This document shows, piece by piece, positions 9,532 to 19,418 of a stretch of 64,000 nucleotides of DNA. Every line of letters begins with the position of its first letter. Position 1 is the stretch's first letter. The DNA is from Rhodanobacter sp. A1T4. Its GTDB lineage: Bacteria > Pseudomonadota > Gammaproteobacteria > Xanthomonadales > Rhodanobacteraceae. The DNA lies in NCBI RefSeq assembly GCF_014207185.1, contig NZ_JACHCP010000004.1:124001-188000 (forward strand). The letters are read 5' to 3'. The notes under the pieces were generated by a model. The model was not told the DNA's origin. It did not search any database and worked only from the letters and a program-made list of their open reading frames with translations. Made by a program: the position numbers and the translations under genes.

Positions 9532-9580
9532 GCCCGAAGGCTGGATCCGCGAAGCGGAGTTGGTCCCAAGTATGGGACCA
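9532..9580 (+). repeat. Double-hairpin repeat, copy 2
   Basis: The second copy of the module has TCCGC-GAA-GCGGA (9546-9558) and TGGTCCCA-AGTA-TGGGACCA (9561-9580). Compared with copy 1, the first stem changes on both arms so that pairing is kept, and the second changes only in the loop. That pattern suggests a selected structure. Confidence 0.75.
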
Positions 9581-9846
9581 GCTCTCCTATGGTTATCTGG
9601 TTTAACTCATAGCTAAGTTATTATTTTTGTTTAAAAATTTCTGCGAACAAAAAATTCAGGACTGGATTCAATCTTGAATTTCTCTGCTTCTTCAGTATTT
9701 ACGAAAGCGTGCGGGTCGCTTTCCCAACAAAATTGACATTTTCTATCGGCGTGACTGATGCCCCACACCACGCATGCGATACACCGTGTGGAGCACGATT
9801 GCGTGTTGCGATAGGATGGAATTGCATCTCACAAGGAATCGTCACA
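9581..9846. other. Non-coding stretch before the island lipoprotein gene
   Basis: After the second double hairpin the sequence turns AT-rich (around 9603-9680) and leads into the lipoprotein gene. It presumably carries that gene's promoter. I see no convincing coding region; short frames here lack ribosome sites and recognisable content. Confidence 0.5.
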
Positions 9847-10407
9847 GTGAAAACTGCATCAAGGATTGCTGGCCTGTTGTTCGGATGCTTCGGACTTCTC
9901 ACGGGAGCCGCATGCTCACCAGCATCCACTTCACATCATGCATTGCCGGTGACGGTCTCCTTCCCGATGGACAAGGCGGGGCAGACCGCTCGAATTGATT
10001 TTTCGGTGGTTGAAGGTCAAGCCAATCTCAAGCGACGTTTCATGGTTGGCCTGGACTTTCCACAGACAGAAGATGGCAGCATCGAGCACGTCATCCAGCA
10101 AAAAGATGTGCCCGTTCGTGTCGAGGTTTTTCTTGTCGACCATGGCAAGACGACACCCATTCCAACGCAGGATGACGAAGCCATCGTGTCGGCTGCTAAT
10201 GGATCGAAAGCAAAAGCAGATAGCTCGTTAGCGAAATTGAATCTTTATGCACACGATGGAAATACATCCTATGTCCTGATCGCGGGATTCTACCTATCTC
10301 AATACGGGCACTATGTTGCGGTGGTCAAAACGGTGCAGGACCTGCCCATGTTCAAACACGTCAAGACTGAGTTGAAAGTGGACGAGTTTTACAATACAGG
10401 TGAGTGA
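9847..10407 (+). CDS. Predicted lipoprotein, candidate immunity protein to the adjacent effector
   Basis: The 186-residue protein starts at a GTG (9847) preceded by an AAGGA ribosome site nine bases upstream; the frame to 9709 is probably not used. It begins with a signal peptide (KTASRIAGLLFGCFGLLTGAAC), with a likely lipidated Cys23, then a beta-rich periplasmic domain with no cysteine. The effector gene starts 10 bases after its stop. In Xanthomonadales, genes for XVIPCD effectors are usually paired with small periplasmic lipoproteins that block the effector (X-Tfi). The immunity role is inferred from this layout; I do not recognise the domain. Confidence 0.7.
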   Translation: MKTASRIAGLLFGCFGLLTGAACSPASTSHHALPVTVSFPMDKAGQTARIDFSVVEGQANLKRRFMVGLDFPQTEDGSIEHVIQQKDVPVRVEVFLVDHGKTTPIPTQDDEAIVSAANGSKAKADSSLAKLNLYAHDGNTSYVLIAGFYLSQYGHYVAVVKTVQDLPMFKHVKTELKVDEFYNTGE

Positions 10408-10417
10408 GGATTGAGCC

Positions 10418-11455
10418 ATGGATGATGATAAATACACGGTCACTGTTTACGTCGCGGCTCCCGGTACGCCGCTGGTCAAAGAGGCGCCCGGAACGACATC
10501 CGGACCGGGGCACATGTTTTATACAACAAGCAATGGGCACGACAAGCCGCAGAGTTTTGGCTTTGCTCCAATCCAGCATGGAAGCATGGATGGGGCTGGT
10601 GCCATCTCTGATAACGACAACGTAAATTATAAAAATCCGCTCTACGCAAGAACGATGGAAATCAGCAAAAGCCAATACGATAAGTTGAACGAATTCGGGC
10701 AGCATCCCGAAAAATTCGGCTTTGATACGTACTACAAAGATGCTCGACACAACTGTGTGGACTTCACATGGGCCGGTTTAAATCATGCCGGTATCGAACG
10801 CCAGAATCATGCAGATATTTCTCTGCCCGGCATGCCGTTAGGGCCAAGCGTTCGACTTCCGTTACCGGGGCACGGTGAGGGCAAAAGTGCCTATCGGCCT
10901 GCTGAGAACGTGGACGATGTCAAAAGCATCAAAGACCCTGTTCCCGGCAGTCACCTCAACAGCTCCCACTCCAATCCGATGCCGGAACACCGAAGTGTGT
11001 TGCAGCATCTTTTAAGCGAGCAGCAATTGAACGACCCCAAGCATCCCGATTACGCGATGTATCAACAAGCACGGACGGGGGTAGGTAAGATTGATGCGGA
11101 ACATGGTCGTGCTCCTACTGAGCACAGTGACAATCTTGCGGCCTCATTGGTGGTTTCCGCACGGGCCGGTGGTCTGAATAAAATTGACCAAGTCCTGGTG
11201 GGGTCGGACGGTGGACGAATCTTTGCGGTGGAAGGCAATGCCAACAGCGTCCATGGACTAGACCGGAAGATGGCTCACGTGGAAACCATGCAAGCGCTAA
11301 ACACGCCCGTTGCACAAAGCAGTGCAAATTGGCCGCAGGCCTTGCAACAGGGTCAACAAGGCCACGCCCAAGCCCAAGCTCAGCAACAACAGGTAGCACA
11401 AAATCAAACTCAACAAGGGCCGACCCAGCAACAAGGGCCCGTGATGCGGACATAA
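10418..11455 (+). CDS. XVIPCD-containing type IV secretion effector (X-Tfe), permuted papain-like N-domain
   Basis: This 345-residue protein has two parts. Residues about 1-140 contain GPGHMFYTT (His32) and later DARHNCVDFTWAGLNHAGI (Cys113). A His before a Cys in this order suggests a circularly permuted NlpC/P60-like (papain-fold) hydrolase. Residues about 188-305 match the Xanthomonas VirD4-interacting domain: HPDYAMYQQ, GRAPTEHSDNLAASLVVSA, GLNKIDQVLVGSDGGRIFAVEG and TPVAQSSANW. A Gln-rich tail (about 308-340) follows, as in other X-Tfe proteins. Such effectors are delivered into rival bacteria by the VirB/D4 system. The ATG at 10418 has a GAGGA ribosome site. No secretion genes lie in this window. 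Confidence 0.83.
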   Translation: MDDDKYTVTVYVAAPGTPLVKEAPGTTSGPGHMFYTTSNGHDKPQSFGFAPIQHGSMDGAGAISDNDNVNYKNPLYARTMEISKSQYDKLNEFGQHPEKFGFDTYYKDARHNCVDFTWAGLNHAGIERQNHADISLPGMPLGPSVRLPLPGHGEGKSAYRPAENVDDVKSIKDPVPGSHLNSSHSNPMPEHRSVLQHLLSEQQLNDPKHPDYAMYQQARTGVGKIDAEHGRAPTEHSDNLAASLVVSARAGGLNKIDQVLVGSDGGRIFAVEGNANSVHGLDRKMAHVETMQALNTPVAQSSANWPQALQQGQQGHAQAQAQQQQVAQNQTQQGPTQQQGPVMRT

Positions 11456-11606
11456 TTCGACAGGGCTGTTATCACGGTTGAGTTAGAGGCGAGTCTCTGA
11501 TGGCGTGCTCCGCTTCCGACGTTCACGCAACCCGTCCGTGCCCCGCAAGTCTGGTTTGAGCCTACTGGGCGTCAGGCCATGGGATGGGACCAACAAGCCA
11601 CCAACA

Positions 11607-11640
11607 TCAAAGGCCCCGTTCATGCGGGGCTTTTGTTTTG
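11607..11640 (+). terminator. Rho-independent terminator downstream of the effector gene
   Basis: A perfect stem GCCCCG / CGGGGC (11613-11630) with a 6-base loop is followed by TTTTGTTTTG. It lies about 150 bases after the effector stop, and a fragment resembling the earlier hairpin repeat (GATGGGACCAACAA) lies just before it at 11583-11596. Confidence 0.75.
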
Positions 11641-11973
11641 TTCTGGCGTAAGGGTTTCAATGCATATGGAGCTCTTTCCGAGGCCGGCGGTTGGTCACGC
11701 CAACCGGACGGACATTCTTTTAGTGTTGCCGGTCGTCATCGCCGAGGTATATGGCGCACCGACTAACACTCCGCTGAGTGACATGAACTGGGATGCCGAG
11801 GATCTCGAGACGGGCTTGGCGAGGCATGACAGGTTCGCATGGGGTGTTCGCCAAGTCTGAAGACTAGTCTGCATCTGATCAGCCAGGCTTTGACGATCTC
11901 CCATGTCGACCTCCGCTGCTGACGGCGAGGGTTTTAACTACCTCCGTCCCCTTTGTCTGTCTTGGAGGAACTG
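11641..11973. other. Island stretch without a recognisable gene
   Basis: A frame open from 11661 to 11860 could encode 66 residues. It has no clear ribosome site and matches nothing I recognise. This stretch may hold decayed coding sequence. Confidence 0.4.
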
Positions 11974-12099
11974 ATGGAGCAGGAGTGGGCCAAGTTCGCT
12001 GAGAGTGCCTTTGAGCACCAGCCGGCGCCCCCAGCTACTTCGACAATTACTGAAAGAGCGTGTGTAACCAGTGCGTCAGGTAGGGCAGTACCGTTTTAA
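11974..12099 (+). CDS. Possible 41-residue ORF or 5' remnant of a lost gene
   Basis: An ATG at 11974 sits six bases after a strong ribosome site (GGAGGAA). It opens a short frame beginning MEQEWAKFAESAFEHQPAPPA and closing at a TAA at 12097-12099. It overlaps the 3' end of the gene on the other strand by 53 bases. The good ribosome site and acidic helical start suggest the beginning of a gene cut off by a rearrangement rather than a functional small protein. I cannot assign a family. Confidence 0.3.
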   Translation: MEQEWAKFAESAFEHQPAPPATSTITERACVTSASGRAVPF

Positions 12100-12685
12100 A
12101 GCGCTGCCAGTAGATGACTATGAGGCCGACAATGGCTGTAACGACAATGCCGATGATGGTTTTAGCTGATTCTTGGATTAAGAGCTTCAGACTCACCCAA
12201 GAATCTTTAGGCTCCTCGCCCCTCGGCATCTTCAGTGTCGTTTGCGTCGCAAGTTGTTGAACGAGTTGCTGCACGAATGGCACCCATTTGTCGTCCCACC
12301 TCTTGATCCACTGGCGTTGAACTTCGGGATCGGCACGGCCTACTGCATTGACTGCCTGATCGAGGGTCACACTACAGTAGGCCGCACACAGCCCGAGCTT
12401 AGCGGCAGCTAAGTCCTGCCACTCCTTCAACAGTGGACGCTGAGGCTTGTCCGCAAGGAACGTAGAGTGCTGTTCGCGGATGAACTTCCCGAGTATCTCC
12501 AGCGTCTTGAGCGCTTCCTCAAGAAAGAGTCCCGGACGGTGATCCACCCCATTAATCACCAGCGCTCTCAACTCGTAATGTCGCTGTAAGGCTGGCTGCA
12601 GGCGTTCCCACTCCTCCACTACCACTTGCGTAAGAGCCTCCATGTACCGGGCGTCTTTGACTTCAGTTTGTTGTGCCTTGTTCAT
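12047..12685 (-). CDS. Membrane-anchored protein of unknown function (island)
   Basis: The predicted 212-residue protein is largely helical and charged, with many Gln, Glu and Trp residues, for about 170 residues. It then has one strong transmembrane segment (IIGIVVTAIVGLIVIYW) and a short tail, so it looks tail-anchored with a cytoplasmic helical domain. The ATG at 12685 has a close GGGGGA upstream; an ATG at 12700 is also possible. I recognise no domain. It lies downstream of the PIN-like gene on the same strand, 206 bases away. Confidence 0.55.
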   Translation of the reverse strand: MNKAQQTEVKDARYMEALTQVVVEEWERLQPALQRHYELRALVINGVDHRPGLFLEEALKTLEILGKFIREQHSTFLADKPQRPLLKEWQDLAAAKLGLCAAYCSVTLDQAVNAVGRADPEVQRQWIKRWDDKWVPFVQQLVQQLATQTTLKMPRGEEPKDSWVSLKLLIQESAKTIIGIVVTAIVGLIVIYWQRFKTVLPYLTHWLHTLFQ

Positions 12686-12706
12686 CCATCCATCCCCCAT
12701 GGAACC

Positions 12707-12883
12707 CGAATAACCTACCAGATCACCACCCGCCTCCTCGACTTCATGGTCAAAGTCGAGGAGGAACGGCTTGTCGCGTACTACGACACCAACGGCACCC
12801 TGACGATCAGCGTAGGCCACACCGGCGAGCTAGACCCAACTCAGGGTCATCTGTGGGGTGACATAAGGGGTGAGAAGGTGTGA
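12707..12883 (+). pseudogene. Fragment of a GH24 (phage-type) lysozyme gene
   Basis: In this frame the sequence RLLDFMVKVEEERLVAYYDT continues to TLTISVGHTG and lines up with the N-terminus of phage-type lysozymes. The catalytic Glu, Asp and Thr spacing is kept. The frame stops about 18 residues later at 12881-12883, so most of the enzyme is missing. The 5' end overlaps the start region of the gene on the other strand, and no ribosome site is evident. It is probably the leftover of a peptidoglycan-degrading effector or phage gene. Confidence 0.6.
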
Positions 12884-12891
12884 GTGGGAAA

Positions 12892-13746
12892 TCATGAGAC
12901 GGATCGACCTTCGCCGGCATCTTTGCCCCATGCCAGCAATTCCTCGATCAGCTTGGGTACGCCGCCTGTGTGTTGCGAGATCGCCTTTCCGATCTTGACG
13001 CCATGCTTCGCTAAGCGTTGCCGCGTGCTCTCGGCGCGGGCGGCCCAGGTGCGATCGAGCAACACGAAATCGCAGTACGGGAGGGCGAGGGCGTGCATGC
13101 AGTCGGCACCATCGTTATCGGGAATGCTCTGTGCAACGTCTATGACTGCCGGCCGCATTAAGTCACCCATGACAATCCGCGCTCGTTCGATGTTGCGGCC
13201 TAGTGACGCTCCGCGGGCTTGCTCGCGCCATTCATCCTGTTGACGTTGTGCATTCCACTGCGCGGCGATGCTCGCGGAAACATCCATGAATGTTGGCGCG
13301 AGTCGGTCCCGTCCGAGCCATGCGGTTTCGAACAAACCGGGGGCGTCTGGCTTGAGCAGCAGCGACGCGAAGGCTAGAGCTTGTTCCATATCGAGCGGAG
13401 GCTCACCCATAGCGAAGACAAGTGGTTTGCCTTCGTTCAACTCGACTATCCCTTCACTCAAGGCCATCCGAGCCACTTCGACCACAGCGACCTGCGGCAT
13501 CACAGCCGCAAGAAAGGTATCGATACGCCGCGCATGCTTCGGATCAGATGGCTTACACGCTTCCATCGCATTCATTACGGAAAAACACAATGTGCCACCG
13601 CTGGTTCGCAGCGCGGCAATCATGGTTGCCGCCAGTTGAGGATCGTTGCCAAGTCCGTCGAGCGCCCAGTGATCGAGGTACACGCAGGGCCTAACGGCTG
13701 CTTGCCACACCCGCAAGCGATCGCCTTCGGTCCTATACGTGAGCAT
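12892..13746 (-). CDS. PIN-like domain protein (putative nuclease)
   Basis: This 284-residue protein has acidic residues in the order expected of a PIN-like nuclease: VYLDHWAL (Asp near residue 25), NAMEACK (Glu near 62), IPDNDGADCMHAL (Asps near 210) and DFVLLDRTWA (Asp near 225). PIN-fold enzymes cut RNA with metal held by such a cluster, and many are toxins or defence proteins. No antitoxin-like partner gene precedes it. The start ATG at 13746 has a GAGGT ribosome site. The family call rests on residue pattern alone. Confidence 0.6.
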   Translation of the reverse strand: MLTYRTEGDRLRVWQAAVRPCVYLDHWALDGLGNDPQLAATMIAALRTSGGTLCFSVMNAMEACKPSDPKHARRIDTFLAAVMPQVAVVEVARMALSEGIVELNEGKPLVFAMGEPPLDMEQALAFASLLLKPDAPGLFETAWLGRDRLAPTFMDVSASIAAQWNAQRQQDEWREQARGASLGRNIERARIVMGDLMRPAVIDVAQSIPDNDGADCMHALALPYCDFVLLDRTWAARAESTRQRLAKHGVKIGKAISQHTGGVPKLIEELLAWGKDAGEGRSVS

Positions 13747-14066
13747 GGTTTACCTCATAAGCATCCGTGATGACGCCGAACGTATCATCGTTGCGCTGCG
13801 CCTATCGTATCCCTGCGTCGCTAAGCACCGATAAAGAAGGAGACCTTGAAACGTTCCCACAAATGCTCCCACATCGCAGATGTCGAGCTCTGTAAGCCTT
13901 TGATCCTTGGGATTTGGCTTCGACCCAATCGAATCCTAGTCTCCCAGCAAAAATAAAAGCCCGCCATTCGGCGGGTTTTTATTTTGTTCAGTGGAGCACA
14001 AGAGGTGGACCAACAATCCTAGCCTTTTAGTCCTCCACGCAATGCGATGCTCAGTTGGACCATCGC
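13747..14066. other. Right border of the island and flank
   Basis: This stretch holds the upstream region of the PIN-like gene, the right tRNA-Gln-end repeat (13929-13948), a copy of the post-tRNA terminator, and a short GGACCAACAATCCTAG remnant at 14008-14021 resembling the sequence at 9384-9399. No gene is visible. Confidence 0.6.
13929..13948 (+). repeat. Right attachment repeat of the tRNA-Gln island
   Basis: A perfect 20-base copy of the tRNA-Gln 3' end, followed by an AAAATAAAA run and a second terminator (stem 13960-13975, T-run 13976-13985). It marks the right border of the island. No complete tRNA is present here. Confidence 0.88.
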
Positions 14067-15176
14067 TTACTTGGTCGACAACCCCCGCGCATATCCCCGC
14101 AAATGCACATCCGTCGTGCCTCCTCGCAACTCAAACGCCGTCAGCCGCTTGAAGTAGTGACTGACATCCAGCTCGTCGGTCATGCCCATGCCGCCGTGGA
14201 TCTGTACGGCCTGCTGGCCGACGAAGCGAGCGGCCTGGCCGATGGAAACCTTGGCGGCGGATAGCGCTGCGCGTCGAACGTCGGCATCTGCATCGGTACA
14301 GCGGGATGTGGCGAGATAGGACATCGAGCGTGCTTGTTCGGCGTACATCAGCATGTCGGCCATGCGGTGTTGCAAGGCCTGGAAGTTGCCGATCGGCACG
14401 CCGAACTGATTGCGTGCACGGCTGTAGTCGATGGTCGCGGCGAGGATGCGGTCGAGCGCACCAACCGCTTCGGCGCATAGCGCGGCCAGGCCAAAATCGA
14501 TTGCAGCCTGCAGGCCGGCCGCGGCATTCCCGCCAAGCCGTGTATCGACGCTGGCGCTGACGTCCTTGAGTTCGAGGTTGGCGGCACGTTGATCATCGAC
14601 GGTGCGATAGCCGTGGCGCGTGATGCCCTGCGTATCAGCGGGCAACGCGAATAGCGCCACTTCATCATTGCCTTTGATGCGTGCCGAGACCAGCAGCAAA
14701 TCGGCAATGTCACCGTGATACACCGCCTGCTTGTGCCCGGTCAGCTTCCAGCCATTGCCATCCGGTGTAGCTTCGACGCCAATCCCTTTGCCCGCGTCGT
14801 TATGCGCCAGAACGGCGATGGTTTCGCCGCTGGCCAGCGCGGGTAGCCACTTCGCACGCTGATGAGCATTGGCGATCTGCACGATGGCCTGGGTGGCTAC
14901 GATGGCGCTGGCATGGAACGGCTCGAGCAGCAGACCTTCGCCGACAGCATTGGAGACCAGCATCGCGCCGATCGCGCCGGCGCCGATGCCGCCATCGTCT
15001 TCGGGGATGGTCAGTGCCAGCAGGCCGAGATCGGCCAGCTGCATCCAGGTATCGCGTGACCAGCCGTCTGCGCCTTCGCGAATCTTCATGCGATGGGCGA
15101 AGGTGTAATCCTTCGCGATCAGGCGGCGGGTGGTTTCCAGCAGCATCTGCTGCTCGTCGTTGAATGAGAAGTCCAT
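14067..15176 (-). CDS. Acyl-CoA dehydrogenase, small-subunit type (PimD-like)
   Basis: This 369-residue flavoprotein of the acyl-CoA dehydrogenase fold begins MDFSFNDEQQMLLETTRRLI. The middle and C-terminal domains contain RNQFGVPIGNFQALQHRMADM and VQIHGGMGMTDELDVSHYFKR. Where most family members have the catalytic Glu (YEGT), this protein reads ELRGGTTDV. It lies 5 bases after the paired larger dehydrogenase gene, which also lacks that Glu. Such pairs form heterotetramers that oxidise bulky or dicarboxylic acyl-CoAs (pimeloyl-CoA and steroid side-chain enzymes). It is the last gene of the beta-oxidation operon. Confidence 0.85.
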   Translation of the reverse strand: MDFSFNDEQQMLLETTRRLIAKDYTFAHRMKIREGADGWSRDTWMQLADLGLLALTIPEDDGGIGAGAIGAMLVSNAVGEGLLLEPFHASAIVATQAIVQIANAHQRAKWLPALASGETIAVLAHNDAGKGIGVEATPDGNGWKLTGHKQAVYHGDIADLLLVSARIKGNDEVALFALPADTQGITRHGYRTVDDQRAANLELKDVSASVDTRLGGNAAAGLQAAIDFGLAALCAEAVGALDRILAATIDYSRARNQFGVPIGNFQALQHRMADMLMYAEQARSMSYLATSRCTDADADVRRAALSAAKVSIGQAARFVGQQAVQIHGGMGMTDELDVSHYFKRLTAFELRGGTTDVHLRGYARGLSTK

Positions 15177-15181
15177 GCTGG

Positions 15182-16357
<1,176 letters not shown>

Positions 16358-16419
16358 GAAAGCTCCATAAGAAGTTGAAACATTTGAAGGTAGAGCATTT
16401 GAAAGTCCGTGCGACGGCT

Positions 16420-18233
<1,814 letters not shown>

Positions 18234-18237
<4 letters not shown>

Positions 18238-19418
18238 GCCGGTAGTACCTCGAACAGGCCGGCCGCGCCCTGGCCACCGCCGATGCACATCGTGGCCACC
18301 ACATATTTGGCGCCGCGACGACGGCCCTCGATCAGCGCGTGGCCCACCAGTCGAGCGCCACTCACACCGTAGGGATGACCGACCGCGATGGCGCCGCCGT
18401 TGACGTTGAGCTTGGCCGGGTCGATGCCGAGTTTGTCCATGCAATACAGCACCTGCACCGCAAAGGCTTCGTTGAGTTCCCACAGGTCGATATCGTCGAC
18501 GGTGAGGCCGGCGCGCTTGAGCAGCTTGGGTACGGCGAAAACCGGACCGATGCCCATTTCGTCCGGCTCGCAGCCCGCCACCGCGAAGCCGCGGAAAATG
18601 CCCAGCGGTTTCATCGAATGCCTGGCGGCGTAATCGGCATCGGCAATCACCGCAGCCGATGCACCGTCGGAGAACTGGCTGGCATTGCCGGCCGAAATCA
18701 CGCCGCCGGGAATCGCCGGACGAATCGTCGACACACCTTCATACGTCGTATCCGGGCGAATGCCTTCGTCCGCGAGCAGGGTGACTTCGCGGGTGAACAG
18801 TCGGCCGGTGGCACGGTCGGCGATGCCGGCCAACACGGTAATCGGCACGATTTCCTCGTTGAACAAGCCGGCGGCCTGCGAAGCAGCAGCACGCTGCTGG
18901 CTCTGCGCGCCATAGCGATCCTGCCGCTCACGCGAAATGTCGTAGCGTTTGGCCACGGTTTCGGCGGTGCGCAGCATCGGCCAGTAGATTTCCGGTTTGT
19001 GCTCGAGCAGCCAGCCTTCAGTGAACATGTGCGTGTTGGCGACGTTCTGCACACAGGAAATGCTTTCCACACCGCCGGCCACAAATACATCACCTTCGCC
19101 GGCAATAACGCGCTGCGCGGCCATGGCGATGGACTGCAGGCCGGACGAACAGAAACGGTTGATGGTGGCGCCGGGCACGCTCACCGGCAGGCCGGCACGC
19201 AGCGCGATCTGCCGCGCGATGTTGCCGCCGTCGGCTCCCTCGGGATAGGCACAGCCCATCAGCACGTCTTCGATGGCGTCAGGTTCGACACCGGCGCGCT
19301 CGACGGCGTGCGCCACCACGTGGCCACCCATGGTGGCGCCGTGCGTCATGTTGAGGGCGCCTTTCCAGCTCTTGGCCAGCGCGGTGCGCGCGGTGGAAAC
19401 GATCAGTGCTTCTTTCAT
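18234..19418 (-). CDS. Acetyl-CoA C-acyltransferase (thiolase)
   Basis: This 394-residue thiolase performs the final cleavage of 3-ketoacyl-CoA. The nucleophile Cys is in [11 protein letters not shown], the LNEAFAVQ and [16 protein letters not shown] segments carry the Asn/Glu and His residues, and [10 protein letters not shown] holds the second Cys. The ATG at 19418 overlaps the stop of the upstream hydratase/dehydrogenase (ATGA). Location in this operon and the FadA-like sequence indicate degradation rather than biosynthesis. Confidence 0.93.

Larger units (their letters stand above)
9219..13948. mobile_element. Small genomic island integrated in the tRNA-Gln 3' end
   Basis: The region between two perfect 20-bp copies of the tRNA-Gln 3' end (9219-9238 and 13929-13948) holds accessory genes not expected in the core synteny: a predicted lipoprotein, an XVIPCD effector, a membrane-anchored unknown protein, a lysozyme fragment and a PIN-like protein. 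Several of its genes look lower in GC than the flanks. Integration at the T-arm and acceptor end of a tRNA gene is typical of tyrosine-recombinase elements. No integrase, excisionase, mobilisation or replication gene is visible, so it is probably a fixed remnant. Confidence 0.82.

Noticed and set aside
9024..9616. Frames running through rpsI, the tRNA and the repeats
   Set aside because: They cross a tRNA gene and a terminator, so they are not genes.
11579..11860. 93-residue frame after the effector gene
   Set aside because: Its first part runs through a terminator hairpin, there is no ribosome site, and nothing in it is recognisable.
9241..14066. CRISPR array or intact prophage in the island
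   Set aside because: The repeats are few, irregular and palindromic, with no spacer pattern, no cas genes and no phage structural genes.
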